A DNA stretch of 64,000 bases from Vreelandella nigrificans (GCF_002374315.1 NZ_NWUX01000004.1:124001-188000), one strand, 5' to 3'. Positions 9,535 through 19,013 are shown, counted from the stretch's first letter. Notes: generated by a model not told the origin, from the sequence alone. Translations and numbers: made by a program.

Positions 9535-11079
9535 TCAATCCTGATGATGCGTTTGCCAATAGGTGTTGAGATCCTTGGCGACATATCTACGGAATATAAT
9601 GGTCGTTGGCTCTTTATCGGTATCTTCAAAGCTCAGGCCATAACTACGTAGCTGAAAACCTGGTAGCGTCGGGCCGTCAGGTGCATTGAAAAAAGCAGGA
9701 ACGAGCATGAAGGTCATTGCTTCGGCCTTTTCGTATTCATTAAGTTTGAAGGCACTTTGGAGCTGTTTGGCTAGGTGATGTGACAGGGCATAGAAAAGTA
9801 GCGCTAATGGTGGGTAAGAGGTTTTTTCTGTGATTGGTTCTACTTCGGGAGACCTATGAAGCTTTTGATCGACCAAGGCCTTTGTATAGTCGCTGTCTTT
9901 TTCAGAAGCTGATTCTGTTTCCTGCTCAAGATCCGCTTCGATTTCATACTCAAGCGCTATGCCTAGACGCCGAACAGTCGACACTATGACGTCATGGCAT
10001 GGTTGGTCAGGCCCGCAAAAACCTTCTTTTAATTTATTCCAGTAGGAAGTTAGCAGATGACAAGCATCGATATGAACGCTGGTAAGTAACCAGTTTGCAT
10101 CCTCTGCATCGTAGCGTTTAAGCAGCTCTTCAATGCCATCATCTAGATAATCCGTGCTTGGCAGAAGTGCTTGAGCATTGTGGAGAATTTTTACTAGATC
10201 GTTGTATTTATGTTTTTCCTTAGTGCCGACTGACAAAGTACTTTTAGAATCCGTGATGGCACCGTACTCCTTCAAAAATGCCTCGATTTGCAAGTTACAC
10301 ACCCCTACAGTCATCGCCGCATCTACAACTCCTCCCACTAGCTCCGTTCGCTTCGCGTTCTTTGTTGAAGGAGGCGACATGATGGTGAGCGGAGCTCTTT
10401 TGAAAGTCCCGAGTGATGGGTGCGCCAGATCAAGCAAATAGATGGATGTCTTACGAGCATTAGCCTGGGGTGAATACCGCCCCGGTTGATGATGAGCAAT
10501 GATCCCTAAATCGAACAGCTTCTCCAGTTGCCTATCAATGCGAGAACGTGACATCCCGGTTAGAAGGCGCATTTTGGATATCCCAAGACTGGTTATGACA
10601 CCAGGCGTGTCAGCATGAGCTAGCAACACCATGAGTAGCCATCGGTTAGGTAAGGTCAATCTAGAGCGACGTCGACGCCCATCTCTTATCAAATCCTTTG
10701 TTCTATTTTCAGCAGACAGTAGGGTCGTTTTTGTGAGTGTGGCCATTTCTTCAGCGTGGTGCGCAGAAGGCGAAGGGCTCTTCTGCAGTGCCTTCACAAG
10801 CTTTGTTGATAAGCGATAACGCGACTTTGGCCTTCCTGGCCCTTTGGTCGGTATGCGCTCAATTTCAAGGAGCTGTTCTTGCCTTTCTCCGTGCTTGTCG
10901 ATAAGTACATTCCAAGCTCGGCGGCCTTGTGCATACGTTAGGCCTAGGCGAGTAAAGAGGGTTTGCAACGGGCAGTCGATGCTCTTTTCAAGACCAATAA
11001 CTGATGCCCACTGCATCAGTAGCCAACGCGCTTCAGGCGTTAATCGAGCATCCTTGTAGGTCAGTATTGCTGCATTCAT
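9535..11079 (-). CDS. Unknown protein with winged-helix-like segments
   Basis: A 514-residue protein I do not recognise. Residues about 10-75 and 135-215 both look like helix-turn-helix or winged-helix domains; the second contains LTLPNRWLLMVLLAHAD, SKMRLLTGMSRSRIDRQLEKL and a wing IIAHHQPGRYSP. The rest is mixed helical with an acidic stretch near residues 375-395. There is no signal peptide or membrane segment. Its start codon sits in the loop of a perfect 9-bp inverted repeat, which suggests autoregulation at the DNA or RNA level. It is divergent from the 248-residue gene and lies upstream of alpA on the same strand. It could be an element replication or regulatory protein. Confidence 0.6.
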   Translation of the reverse strand: MNAAILTYKDARLTPEARWLLMQWASVIGLEKSIDCPLQTLFTRLGLTYAQGRRAWNVLIDKHGERQEQLLEIERIPTKGPGRPKSRYRLSTKLVKALQKSPSPSAHHAEEMATLTKTTLLSAENRTKDLIRDGRRRRSRLTLPNRWLLMVLLAHADTPGVITSLGISKMRLLTGMSRSRIDRQLEKLFDLGIIAHHQPGRYSPQANARKTSIYLLDLAHPSLGTFKRAPLTIMSPPSTKNAKRTELVGGVVDAAMTVGVCNLQIEAFLKEYGAITDSKSTLSVGTKEKHKYNDLVKILHNAQALLPSTDYLDDGIEELLKRYDAEDANWLLTSVHIDACHLLTSYWNKLKEGFCGPDQPCHDVIVSTVRRLGIALEYEIEADLEQETESASEKDSDYTKALVDQKLHRSPEVEPITEKTSYPPLALLFYALSHHLAKQLQSAFKLNEYEKAEAMTFMLVPAFFNAPDGPTLPGFQLRSYGLSFEDTDKEPTTIIFRRYVAKDLNTYWQTHHQD

Positions 11080-11089
11080 AGCAGCAATA
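11065..11089. promoter_or_regulatory. Inverted repeat spanning the start codon of the 514-residue gene
   Basis: TATTGCTGC and GCAGCAATA form a perfect 9-bp inverted repeat separated by seven bases. The ATG of the minus-strand gene (11077-11079) is in that spacer. The repeat could be an operator bound by the gene's own wHTH product, or an mRNA hairpin that hides the start. No clear ribosome site precedes the ATG. Confidence 0.5.
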
Positions 11090-11233
11090 TACGCTATTTT
11101 ATAGAAAATAAAAATCCGATATCACGGACTAAATAATCAATTATTTATTACAATGTAATATAGATTTTAATTTGGCGATGAAGCATGGTTTTTATAGATT
11201 TTTTGCTTTCACTTTGCTCTATAGGTTTTACTG

Positions 11234-11980
11234 ATGAAACGACCGTTTGAATGGGTTGATGTAATGAATCCCGAGCAATTTAATTGGATTGCGAATTACT
11301 TAACGCGCAAAACAATAGTTGATTTGCTGCCTTACAAGCTTGGAAAAAACCTTCAACAATTTGGCCCTCAGGCAACGATTAGCATATTGAGCAGCTTTCC
11401 AGAAACTACCGTTTATCGAGAGCTGAGCCACCGTATGCAAACTGCTTGGAATGTGCGTAAGCATCGCAAAAAGCATGGCAATCCCGTATCAATTCAGATG
11501 TCCAAAGAGACTCAAAGGCAGTTGAAGGCCTTGGCTAAAAAGAGCGGTCAATCTCAGGTAGAGACGCTTAGCCAAGTCATCAGCAATGCAGTACATGAGC
11601 AAGAGAAAGAAACGGAAAAATATAAAAAAGAAAAAGAATCATTTTCGTTTAAGCTGGAAGAGCAAAAGAAGAAGGCTCATCAGAACAGGTATGTTTTAAG
11701 TGAAGCTGTTAAGGCCTTACAAAAAGCCCTGTCTGAAGAAATAGATCACCGCTGCAGATATGAAGCGCTAGTAGGTAAATTGGACAACGCAGTGATAGAA
11801 AGCGACGCTATAGAGGCTTACTGCGTTTCAGTAACAAAGCGCGTTGCGGAAGTTGAGCTGGAGCTTGGCATACTGAAAATAATGCGTGCGAGAGTAGGAC
11901 CTTCTCTAAATGAACGGATGCAAGAATTTATTCGTTTCCATGAGGGGAGGCATTTTGAGGATGGAAGTGGCCATAGTTAG
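11234..11980 (+). CDS. Unknown coiled-coil protein with possible ribbon-helix-helix domain
   Basis: A 248-residue hydrophilic protein of unknown function. The first about 80 residues contain WIANYLTRK and a helical region rich in aromatic residues. Residues about 85-120 (VSIQMSKETQRQLKALAKKS) resemble a ribbon-helix-helix DNA-binding unit. A lysine/glutamate-rich coiled coil follows at roughly 120-165 and a second helical segment at about 190-225. The gene is AT-rich compared with the core genes to its right, which suggests recent transfer. It is divergent from the 514-residue gene across about 150 bp of very AT-rich DNA that presumably carries both promoters. A partition or DNA-organising role would fit but is only a guess. 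Confidence 0.6.
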   Translation: MKRPFEWVDVMNPEQFNWIANYLTRKTIVDLLPYKLGKNLQQFGPQATISILSSFPETTVYRELSHRMQTAWNVRKHRKKHGNPVSIQMSKETQRQLKALAKKSGQSQVETLSQVISNAVHEQEKETEKYKKEKESFSFKLEEQKKKAHQNRYVLSEAVKALQKALSEEIDHRCRYEALVGKLDNAVIESDAIEAYCVSVTKRVAEVELELGILKIMRARVGPSLNERMQEFIRFHEGRHFEDGSGHS

Positions 11981-12051
11981 TGATGTGATGCAGAACAAAA
12001 GGGCGGAAGCTGCAATCGATACTTTCAGTATGGCTTTCGTTTTGGGTCTTC

Positions 12052-12083
12052 CCCAACGCTAGTTGGGTAGTGTATTGGGTAGT
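12052..12083. repeat. Short hairpin and duplicated TTGGGTAGT motif at the island's right side
   Basis: A CCCAAC/GTTGGG hairpin (12052-12067) overlaps the first of two direct copies of TTGGGTAGT (12063-12071 and 12075-12083). Closely spaced direct repeats of this kind can be recombinase arm-binding sites or part of an attachment site. They lie where the AT-rich element genes give way to ordinary metabolic genes. The assignment is tentative. Confidence 0.3.
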
Positions 12084-12237
12084 AATTACATGTTTTATGT
12101 GTAAATTATATTTTAATACATTGATTGTTAATGTTTTTTTACTTTTATTCTATTTTAAGATTCAGAATATTGAGTGAAGCGGTTGAGTAACGTAGCCATA
12201 ACAGAATGCAGTGCGGCTTGTTAACACCTTTCTCCAA

Positions 12238-12726
12238 CTAACTCCCTGACAGCCCCAACAACTCTCCAACCGGCAAGTGGCTTGTCGCCTTCATTTCTCG
12301 CAGGGAGATATTGGAGCGGATGCTCGATACCCCTGGCAACTGGCGTAGCACCTTCTCTACAAAGCGGCTGTAATCATCGAGGTCACGGGCGATCACCTGC
12401 AAGAGAAAGTCCGCCTCGCCGGTGGTGTTATGGCAGCTTAGTACGCGGGAGCTGGCCTGAATAATGCGTTCAAACTCCGCAGTGGCCGCCTCGCTGTGCT
12501 GGGTGCAGGTGATCTGCACAAACGCCAGCACGTTGCCGCCTAGCTGCCGGCGGTTCAGCGTGGCTTGGTAGCCTTCGATCACGCCCAATTCCTCCAGGCG
12601 TTTATGGCGGCGCCAGCAGGTGGCTTCGCTCATTTCCAGCCGCTCGGACAGCTTGGCGTTGGATAGCCGACCATCGGCTTGAAGGCTATCGACTATTTGG
12701 GCGTCTACTTTATCCAGTTGGCTCAT
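12238..12726 (-). CDS. Lrp/AsnC family transcriptional regulator
   Basis: A 162-residue Lrp/AsnC regulator. The N-terminal helix-turn-helix (DAQIVDSLQADGRLSNAKLSE, EMSEATCWRRHKRLEELGVI) is followed by the RAM/AsnC effector-binding domain (GNVLAFVQI, GEADFLLQVIARDLDDYSRF). The open frame extends 16 codons further, but the ATG at 12726 gives the family N-terminus (MSQLDKVDAQI). It is divergent from the alcohol dehydrogenase gene at 12862 with about 135 bp between starts, so it probably regulates that gene and itself. The ligand is unknown. Confidence 0.92.
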   Translation of the reverse strand: MSQLDKVDAQIVDSLQADGRLSNAKLSERLEMSEATCWRRHKRLEELGVIEGYQATLNRRQLGGNVLAFVQITCTQHSEAATAEFERIIQASSRVLSCHNTTGEADFLLQVIARDLDDYSRFVEKVLRQLPGVSSIRSNISLREMKATSHLPVGELLGLSGS

Positions 12727-12861
12727 TTGAAACACTCTTTCATGTTGATGCGTTTGATGAAAAGAGTGCTTCAAAATCAGCCTGTATGTCCATTTATCAG
12801 AAAAGTAATTTCAGGCGCGGTTGGTTATATTAAATCAATTAAAAGTGCCTAGGAGTTACTC

Positions 12862-13902
12862 ATGAAAGCCGTTGTTTTTGAGCAATTTTCCGCCCCACCA
12901 AAAATTCAGCAGTTGCCTGATCCGACGCCAGAATCCCATGGAGTGGTAGTGAAGGTGATGGCCAATGGGGTGTGCCGCAGCGACTGGCATGGCTGGGTGG
13001 GGCATGATACCGATATTCAACTTCCCCATGTGCCGGGGCATGAGCTATCCGGTGTGGTCGAAGCGGTGGGCAAAGACGTACAAAAATGGCGTATTGGCGA
13101 CCGCGTCACGGTGCCGTTTGTGGGTGGCTGTGGCACTTGCCCTGAGTGCCACTCCGGTAACCATCAGGTGTGTGATAGCCAGTTCCAGCCCGGTTTCACC
13201 CACTGGGGCTCTTTTGCCGAGTATGTGGGGATTCACTACGCCGATGTGAACTTGGTGGCACTGCCCGAAACACTCGACTTTGCCACCGCGGCTAGTCTGG
13301 GCTGTCGGTTTGTCACTTCGTTTCGGGCGGTGGTCGATCAGGGCCAAACATCCGCGGGGCAGTGGGTGGCCATCCACGGCTGCGGTGGTGTGGGCCTCTC
13401 CGCCGTGATGATTGCCAATGCTATCGGCGCTAACGTTGTGGCTATCGATATTTCGGAAGAAGCGCTTAATCTGGCCCGTCAATTGGGCGCCGTTGCCACC
13501 GTGAATGCCGCCAAGGTCGCCAATGTGGTAGAAGCGGTTACGGAAATAACCCGGGGAGGCGCTCACGTATCTTTGGATGCGTTAGGGCACCCGACGACCT
13601 GCTTTAACTCCATCAGCAATCTGCGTAAACGTGGCAAGCATATTCAGGTTGGGCTGATGTTGGCCGAAAACAGCACACCGGCCATTCCCATGAATAAAGT
13701 CATTGCCCACGAGCTTGAAATACTGGGAAGTCACGGCATGCAGGCCCACCGTTATGACGCCATGCTGGCGATGATCCAGTCTGGCAAGCTGGCGCCTGAA
13801 AAGCTTATCGGCAAGCGGATCACTTTGGAGCAGTCGATTGATGCGCTGATGAATATGGATAAGTTTGAAGGAGCTGGTGTAACGGTGGTCACGAAGTTCT
13901 GA
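12862..13902 (+). CDS. Zinc-dependent alcohol dehydrogenase family protein
   Basis: A 346-residue medium-chain dehydrogenase/reductase of the zinc type. Visible are the catalytic-zinc cysteine in [11 protein letters not shown] (Cys38), GHELSGVV, the four structural-zinc cysteines in [15 protein letters not shown], and the NAD(P)-binding Rossmann turn GCGGVGLSA. It should oxidise an alcohol or reduce an aldehyde with NAD(P); the substrate is not evident. A divergent Lrp-type gene is the likely regulator. The start has a GGAG ribosome site. Confidence 0.9.
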   Translation: MKAVVFEQFSAPPKIQQLPDPTPESHGVVVKVMANGVCRSDWHGWVGHDTDIQLPHVPGHELSGVVEAVGKDVQKWRIGDRVTVPFVGGCGTCPECHSGNHQVCDSQFQPGFTHWGSFAEYVGIHYADVNLVALPETLDFATAASLGCRFVTSFRAVVDQGQTSAGQWVAIHGCGGVGLSAVMIANAIGANVVAIDISEEALNLARQLGAVATVNAAKVANVVEAVTEITRGGAHVSLDALGHPTTCFNSISNLRKRGKHIQVGLMLAENSTPAIPMNKVIAHELEILGSHGMQAHRYDAMLAMIQSGKLAPEKLIGKRITLEQSIDALMNMDKFEGAGVTVVTKF

Positions 13903-14015
13903 GGAAACCGCTGAGATGTTAGATAACAATTTCCTTCAATGAAACGAGGCAAATTATTCGCTCCTCATCCGCTGCTGTAGGTTTTACGCTGGTTGGTATT
14001 GTTAAGGAGTAAGTA

Positions 14016-14891
14016 ATGCCATCAGATACTAACCAAACAGCGCGCCACGTGATCGCTCAACATCCGGCCAAGCGCGATGATATCGGCGATTTAACCACCC
14101 GGCGGCCGCTGCCGGGGCCAGGGCTGGATCAGCTCGATCCGTTTCTATTTCTTAACCATCACGGCCCGCAAAACTATCCAGCCAATAACCGTGGGCTGCC
14201 GTTTGGCCCGCATCCGCACCGGGGGTTTGAAACGGTCACCTTTATTTTGGAAGGCTCGCTGGCTCACGCCGATAGCGCCAGCCATCAAAGCGTGATCAAT
14301 GCAGGCGGCGTGCAGTGGATGACGGCGGGCAGCGGCATCGTGCATGCGGAAATTTCGCCGCCGGAGTTTCTGCGCGAGGGCGGGCCGCTGGAAATCTTGC
14401 AGCTGTGGGTCAATTTGCCATCACGGCTAAAAATGAGCGAGCCGAGCTATGTGGGCTTGCAGCAAGAGGATATCCCCACCGCTACGCTTGCTAGCGGCGG
14501 TACGCTCAACCTGATTGCCGGGGAGTGGCAAGGGCAAGCAGGCCCTATTGAATCGCTGACCGGCGTATTTATGTCTACTCTCGCGCTACCTGCGGGCGCG
14601 CATGAGCAGTTCCCTGTTGCCCCTGGTCGGCAGGTGTTTCTCTACGTGGTGAGTGGTGACGTAACGGTGGGTGGCGAGCCTGTCAAAGCGCATCATTTGA
14701 TCGAAGTGGATCTCGATGGCGACAGCCTCGACATCGACGCCAGCAGCGACGCGCGCCTGCTGTTTGGTCACGGCGAGGTGATCGATGAGCCGGTCTATTC
14801 CCACGGTCCCTTCGTGATGACTACCCGCGAAGAGATTGTCCAGGCGGTGGAGGATTATCAGAACGGCAAATTTGGTGGACTAGAGGCTTAA
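14016..14891 (+). CDS. Pirin family protein
   Basis: A 291-residue bicupin of the pirin family. Pirin signatures are the N-terminal LDPFLFLNHHGP, the metal-binding GPHPHRGFETVTFILEGSLAH, and TAGSGIVHAE. Some bacterial pirins have quercetin dioxygenase activity, others bind enzymes of central metabolism; nothing here decides between these. It is a single gene about 110 bp after the alcohol dehydrogenase, with a ribosome site AAGGAG. The length is typical for the family. Confidence 0.92.
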   Translation: MPSDTNQTARHVIAQHPAKRDDIGDLTTRRPLPGPGLDQLDPFLFLNHHGPQNYPANNRGLPFGPHPHRGFETVTFILEGSLAHADSASHQSVINAGGVQWMTAGSGIVHAEISPPEFLREGGPLEILQLWVNLPSRLKMSEPSYVGLQQEDIPTATLASGGTLNLIAGEWQGQAGPIESLTGVFMSTLALPAGAHEQFPVAPGRQVFLYVVSGDVTVGGEPVKAHHLIEVDLDGDSLDIDASSDARLLFGHGEVIDEPVYSHGPFVMTTREEIVQAVEDYQNGKFGGLEA

Positions 14892-15092
14892 TGACTTTAT
14901 CAGGTGATAAAGCGATACAACTTTGGTCTATCAGATACACCTGCCAATGATTTTTAAAACCTTTATTTTATTGCTGATCAAAGACATAAAGGCAGATGCA
15001 GTAATGTGATGAGCACATAGCAAATTTGCAATAGCCAAGCGTAGTCACTTCTCCCTACCGTGATGCCACCAATAAAATCACGGGAAGTGAAA

Positions 15093-16490
15093 ATGATTGC
15101 GTTCCTCCTTGCCATCACGGTAACCGCCTCTGCCGGCACCTTGATTATCAAGAAATACCAACCACAGACAGTGCTATTGCTGGCGGGGCTGGCGCTGTTT
15201 GCGCTTACGGCCGTTTTTTTCCCGGCTCAGTCAGTGCTGTTCAAAGATGTCGAATCTAGTGGATGGGCAGGCTTCGATATTTTCGAGTTTGTGCATCAGA
15301 TCATGTCCTATCGCTTGGCAGGATTGGGATTGATCATCATGGCAGCCGGTGGGTTTGCCAAGTATATGGATCACATCGGCGCTACTCAGGCGATGGTTAA
15401 TATCGGTACTCGGCCCTTACTGAGAATGCAGGCACCCTATGTGGTGCTTGCGTTAGGCTATGCAGTGGGTCAGGTACTTAACATTTTTATACCCAGTGCG
15501 GCTGGGTTAGCCATGCTGCTGCTGGTTACGCTCTACCCAACCTTGGTCAGATTGGGGGTTAGTAAAGCTGCGGCGGCGGCGATGATTGGTACAACGTCAG
15601 TACTTGATCTAGGACCCGCGTCGGGCACTGCCAATCTGGCGGCTTATACCGCGAATATGGACGTGGCGATCTATTTTGCTCAGTATCAGATCCCCGCTGC
15701 ATTATTCATTGTCCCTGTGATCTGCATCCTTACTTACTTCAGTGCTAAGTACTTCGACCGTCGTAGCGGGCATACTCCCGAGCAAGATTCGACCTTTGGA
15801 ACGGTGAGCGAAGCGCAAGGAAGTGATTCAAAAACGAACATTCCTGCCTTTTATGCCCTATTACCCATTCTGCCTCTCAGCATGATTTTGATCTTCAGCA
15901 AACTGCTGATTCATCAAATTGAGCTGGGCGTGGTGACGGCGATGATCATCGGCGCGGTATTGGGGCTGTTCTGCGAGATGATTCGTAAACGACACGAACT
16001 CCAGGCGGTATTTAAAGGCTTTATGACCTTCTTCCAAGGCATGGGGCAAATGTTTACCTCCATCATCTCATTGATTATTTGCGCGGAGTTTTTCGCGGCA
16101 GGGCTGACGACGATCGGTGCCATCGACTTCATGATTGGCTCTGCTCAGAGCGTTGGTTTCGGGCTGTTCGGTATGACCCTGATTACCTGTTTACTCGTAG
16201 CGGTAACAACCATTCTGACCGGTTCAGGCAATGCCGCGTTCTTCTCCTTTGCCGGTCTTGCTCCTGGTGTTACGGCATCGTCGATTGCCGGGCCTGTCGC
16301 GATTCTACTGCCGTTGCAATTTACTGCAGGGCTGGCGCGTGCCTTGTCACCCGTCTCAGGTGTGATTATTGCGGTCAGCGAAGCGGCTGGTTGCTCCCCT
16401 ATCGATATCGTCAAGCGAACGGCCATTCCATTGATTGGTGGTCTTATCATGCTGTTCGCCTATACCGCACTGTTTATTGGACTTGAGTAA
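15093..16490 (+). CDS. DcuC-like C4-dicarboxylate carrier
   Basis: A 465-residue inner-membrane carrier with about 12 hydrophobic segments, resembling the DcuC family of C4-dicarboxylate (fumarate/succinate) exchangers or exporters. Characteristic parts are the N-terminal FLLAITVTASAGTLIIKKY, GQVLNIFIPSAAGLAMLLLV and the C-terminal TGSGNAAFFSFAG and LQFTAGLARALSPVSGVI. The start at 15093 is chosen because GGAAG precedes it at the right distance; an upstream ATG at 15060 lacks a ribosome site. The lyase gene follows 3 bp after the stop, so the two are one operon. Its substrate is probably a C4-dicarboxylate or a derivative of one. Confidence 0.82.
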   Translation: MIAFLLAITVTASAGTLIIKKYQPQTVLLLAGLALFALTAVFFPAQSVLFKDVESSGWAGFDIFEFVHQIMSYRLAGLGLIIMAAGGFAKYMDHIGATQAMVNIGTRPLLRMQAPYVVLALGYAVGQVLNIFIPSAAGLAMLLLVTLYPTLVRLGVSKAAAAAMIGTTSVLDLGPASGTANLAAYTANMDVAIYFAQYQIPAALFIVPVICILTYFSAKYFDRRSGHTPEQDSTFGTVSEAQGSDSKTNIPAFYALLPILPLSMILIFSKLLIHQIELGVVTAMIIGAVLGLFCEMIRKRHELQAVFKGFMTFFQGMGQMFTSIISLIICAEFFAAGLTTIGAIDFMIGSAQSVGFGLFGMTLITCLLVAVTTILTGSGNAAFFSFAGLAPGVTASSIAGPVAILLPLQFTAGLARALSPVSGVIIAVSEAAGCSPIDIVKRTAIPLIGGLIMLFAYTALFIGLE

Positions 16491-16493
16491 TTC

Positions 16494-17882
16494 ATGATGC
16501 CGACAAAGGAAACATTCACAGTGTGTGAAACACTGCCTGATTCTGCTGAGTCACTGTTCTCACGCGAAGCAACCTGGCAGTCGTGGCTTGAAGTGGAGAG
16601 TGCCCTGGCGCTCACTCAAGCTGGGCTGGGGATGATCCCTCAACAAGCTGCCGATGAGATCGCCCGCCGTGCCACGTTGGAACAGATGGACGTAAATGCA
16701 TTGGCGGCGGATATCGAACGCACCATGTCGCCGGTGATGTCTCTGGTTAGGGCGCTGGCAGAGCGGTGTGATGGTGATGCTGGCGGCTATGTGCATCTTG
16801 GCGCAACCACCCAAAACATCATTCTGACCGGCAAAGTGATGCAATTAAAGCGAGCCCATCGTTGGCTTAAGGGACGGCTGGCCAACCAGTTAGCGCTACT
16901 GGCTAGGTTGGCTGAAAAAGGGGCTGATTGGCCCTGTGTGGCGAGAACCAATCGCCGCCATGCGCTTCCCATCACGTTTGGTTACAAGGTCGCAGGCTGG
17001 ATTGAGGAGCTGGAGCGTAACGTCCAGCGGCTTGAATGGGTTGAAGAGCGTGCCTTTATGCTGACTTTCGGTGGGGCTAGCGGTGCAATGCATAGCTATG
17101 GCGCCCAGGGGCAGCCGCTGGCACAAGCATTGGCCGATCGCCTTACATTGGGTGTTTCTCGGGTGCATTCACGCGCGGCGGTTGATGGATTGGTCGAGTA
17201 TATCGGGGTGTTGGCACTCTTCGCCGCAGGATGCGAACGATTGGGGCAAGAGGTCTATTCCTTAATGGCCAACGAGTTTGAAGAGATCTCTGAAGACCAG
17301 GATGACGGTGTCGTGGGCAGCAGCACTATGCCACATAAGTTCAATCCCAAATATGCCGTCAAACTGCTTGCCCAAGCGGGGGAGCTAAGAAGTTTGGTAG
17401 CGCCAGCGCTGGAAGCCGCGCTTCCTTCCCATGAAGGGGATGCCGCCTGCAACTTCCGCCTCTATAAGCTTCTGGATACGGCGGGCGTCCTGGCTTATCA
17501 GTTGGCGGTCAGCCAGCAAACCTTGCTTGAACGACTGGTGCCCAACCCGGCCCGTATGCAGGAAATATTAATGGCCAATGCTGCGCCGTTGATGTCGGAG
17601 CTGGTGATGCTGGAGCTGGCCAAGACCATCGGACGTCAACGGGCGCACGATCTCGTCCATGAGGCGGTCACCTCTAGTCGAGAAGCCGGTGCCTCCTTCG
17701 CCATTACCCTGTTCAAGCATGAAATTGTGCGAACCCATTATGGTGAGCTGCAGGCATTAGAGGCTGCACTCAACCCGCTTCACTACACCGGCCAAAGCCG
17801 TCAGGTCGCCCTTGAAATGGCGGCGTCGGCGCAGGCCAGTGCCAAGCGCTTGAGGAGCGCATTCAACGAGGAAGTCGCATGA
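16494..17882 (+). CDS. Aspartase/fumarase superfamily lyase (adenylosuccinate lyase-like)
   Basis: A 462-residue member of the superfamily whose enzymes split or join fumarate-type adducts (adenylosuccinate lyase, carboxymuconate cycloisomerase, argininosuccinate lyase). The mobile catalytic-loop signature GSSTMPHKFNP (about residues 276-286) and the GATTQNI and RTNRRHALPITFG regions are clear. The family consensus GATSQD is replaced by GATTQN, so this is not a standard PurB or PcaB. It lies between a C4-dicarboxylate carrier gene and a secreted hydrolase gene whose start overlaps its stop by four bases (ATGA). A role in releasing fumarate from an imported compound is the simplest inference; the substrate is unknown. 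Confidence 0.85.
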   Translation: MMPTKETFTVCETLPDSAESLFSREATWQSWLEVESALALTQAGLGMIPQQAADEIARRATLEQMDVNALAADIERTMSPVMSLVRALAERCDGDAGGYVHLGATTQNIILTGKVMQLKRAHRWLKGRLANQLALLARLAEKGADWPCVARTNRRHALPITFGYKVAGWIEELERNVQRLEWVEERAFMLTFGGASGAMHSYGAQGQPLAQALADRLTLGVSRVHSRAAVDGLVEYIGVLALFAAGCERLGQEVYSLMANEFEEISEDQDDGVVGSSTMPHKFNPKYAVKLLAQAGELRSLVAPALEAALPSHEGDAACNFRLYKLLDTAGVLAYQLAVSQQTLLERLVPNPARMQEILMANAAPLMSELVMLELAKTIGRQRAHDLVHEAVTSSREAGASFAITLFKHEIVRTHYGELQALEAALNPLHYTGQSRQVALEMAASAQASAKRLRSAFNEEVA

Positions 17883-18883
17883 CAACGATAACAATAGCTA
17901 CAAGCCCAGCGAGAGTGAAAAGCACGGTGGGAGTAAAGAAACCGGTGAGGGCAAAAAAATGGCCAACACGGCTGCTGTTGACCAGCAGCATAATGTTGGC
18001 AACGAGCGCTATGGCAGGAGAGGTGCTTTCCACGGGAAGTGGCGTGTCCACCTTTACGCTTCCGGATACCCAGCGTCAAATCGATGTTTACCACTATGCG
18101 CCCGAGGGTGCTGATGCTCAAACCCCTATCGTGTTTGTGCTGACCGGGCTACGTCGCAATGCCGATGAGTACCGTGATGCCTGGATTGAGGCGGCGGATC
18201 AGTACAATTTCAATATCGTAGTGCCGCGGTTTTCCCCTGAAGACTACCCCGGTGTGGCGGGCTATAACCTCGGCAATCTGACGACGGCGGAAGGAGAAGT
18301 AAACCCGACCGAGGAGTGGTCATATAGCGTCATTGATACCCTGTACAGCGACCTTCAGGAGAGTGGGCAGACCGAGCGAGATAGTTACTATCTGTTTGGC
18401 CATAGTGCGGGTTGTCAGTTTGTTCATCGGATGATGACGTTTATGCCTGACAGCCAAGCGCAGGCAACGATTTGCTCGGCCGCGGGCTGGTGGACGCTGC
18501 CTGATACTGACAATGAGTGGCCTTATGGGCTTGCTAATGCGCCGACGGAGGTTAGCCATGATGAGCAACAGGCGCTATTTGAAAAAAATCTGCTGGTGAC
18601 TGTCGGTGATAAGGATACGGACCCCTGGCACCAATATCTGCGCCGAAACTATCAAGCCATGGCGCAGGGGAATCATCGAGTTGAGCGTGCCTGGGTTTAT
18701 TACAAAACCGCCGAGCAGAAAGCTAATCGCTTCGGGCTGGACTTTAATTGGGCTTTCCAAACGGTGCCGGACACAGGGCATGACAACGCTAAAGTGGCCT
18801 CGTTCGCTGCAGCGCAGTTTGATGCATTTGAGCGCACGGGAGCCTTTGATGTCACGACACCTGATACGGCTCCTGATAGCTGA
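17879..18883 (+). CDS. Secreted alpha/beta hydrolase
   Basis: A 334-residue serine hydrolase. A basic N-terminus followed by a hydrophobic stretch ending in AMAGEVLS looks like a signal peptide cleaved near residue 47, so it is probably periplasmic or secreted. The nucleophile elbow is GHSAG (Ser about residue 180) and the catalytic histidine probably lies in DTGHDNA; the FVLTGLRRNADEYRD segment resembles polyhydroxybutyrate depolymerase-like esterases. The four-base overlap with the lyase gene shows it belongs to that operon. It may hydrolyse an ester before uptake. No substrate can be assigned. Confidence 0.82.
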   Translation: MTTITIATSPARVKSTVGVKKPVRAKKWPTRLLLTSSIMLATSAMAGEVLSTGSGVSTFTLPDTQRQIDVYHYAPEGADAQTPIVFVLTGLRRNADEYRDAWIEAADQYNFNIVVPRFSPEDYPGVAGYNLGNLTTAEGEVNPTEEWSYSVIDTLYSDLQESGQTERDSYYLFGHSAGCQFVHRMMTFMPDSQAQATICSAAGWWTLPDTDNEWPYGLANAPTEVSHDEQQALFEKNLLVTVGDKDTDPWHQYLRRNYQAMAQGNHRVERAWVYYKTAEQKANRFGLDFNWAFQTVPDTGHDNAKVASFAAAQFDAFERTGAFDVTTPDTAPDS

Positions 18884-18929
18884 CGCTCTCTAACCATGGG
18901 TTAGCTGAAACCCTCTAAATAAGCCAGGT

Positions 18930-18959
18930 CAGCAGGGCACGCTTCCAGCCGTCCTGCTG
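18930..18959 (+). other. Stem-loop between hydrolase and porin genes
   Basis: CAGCAGG and CCTGCTG form a 7-bp stem around a 16-base loop. There is no U tract after it, so it is more likely an mRNA processing or stabilising structure than an intrinsic terminator. Confidence 0.3.
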
Positions 18960-19013
18960 GCTTGCCGAACATTGCTAACACTCCCACAAAACAAATGATA
19001 ACGAGGAGTCTTT

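Noticed and set aside
12052-12067. Intrinsic terminator after the 248-residue gene
   Set aside because: The 6-bp stem is not followed by a T tract, so it is listed only as part of the repeat feature.
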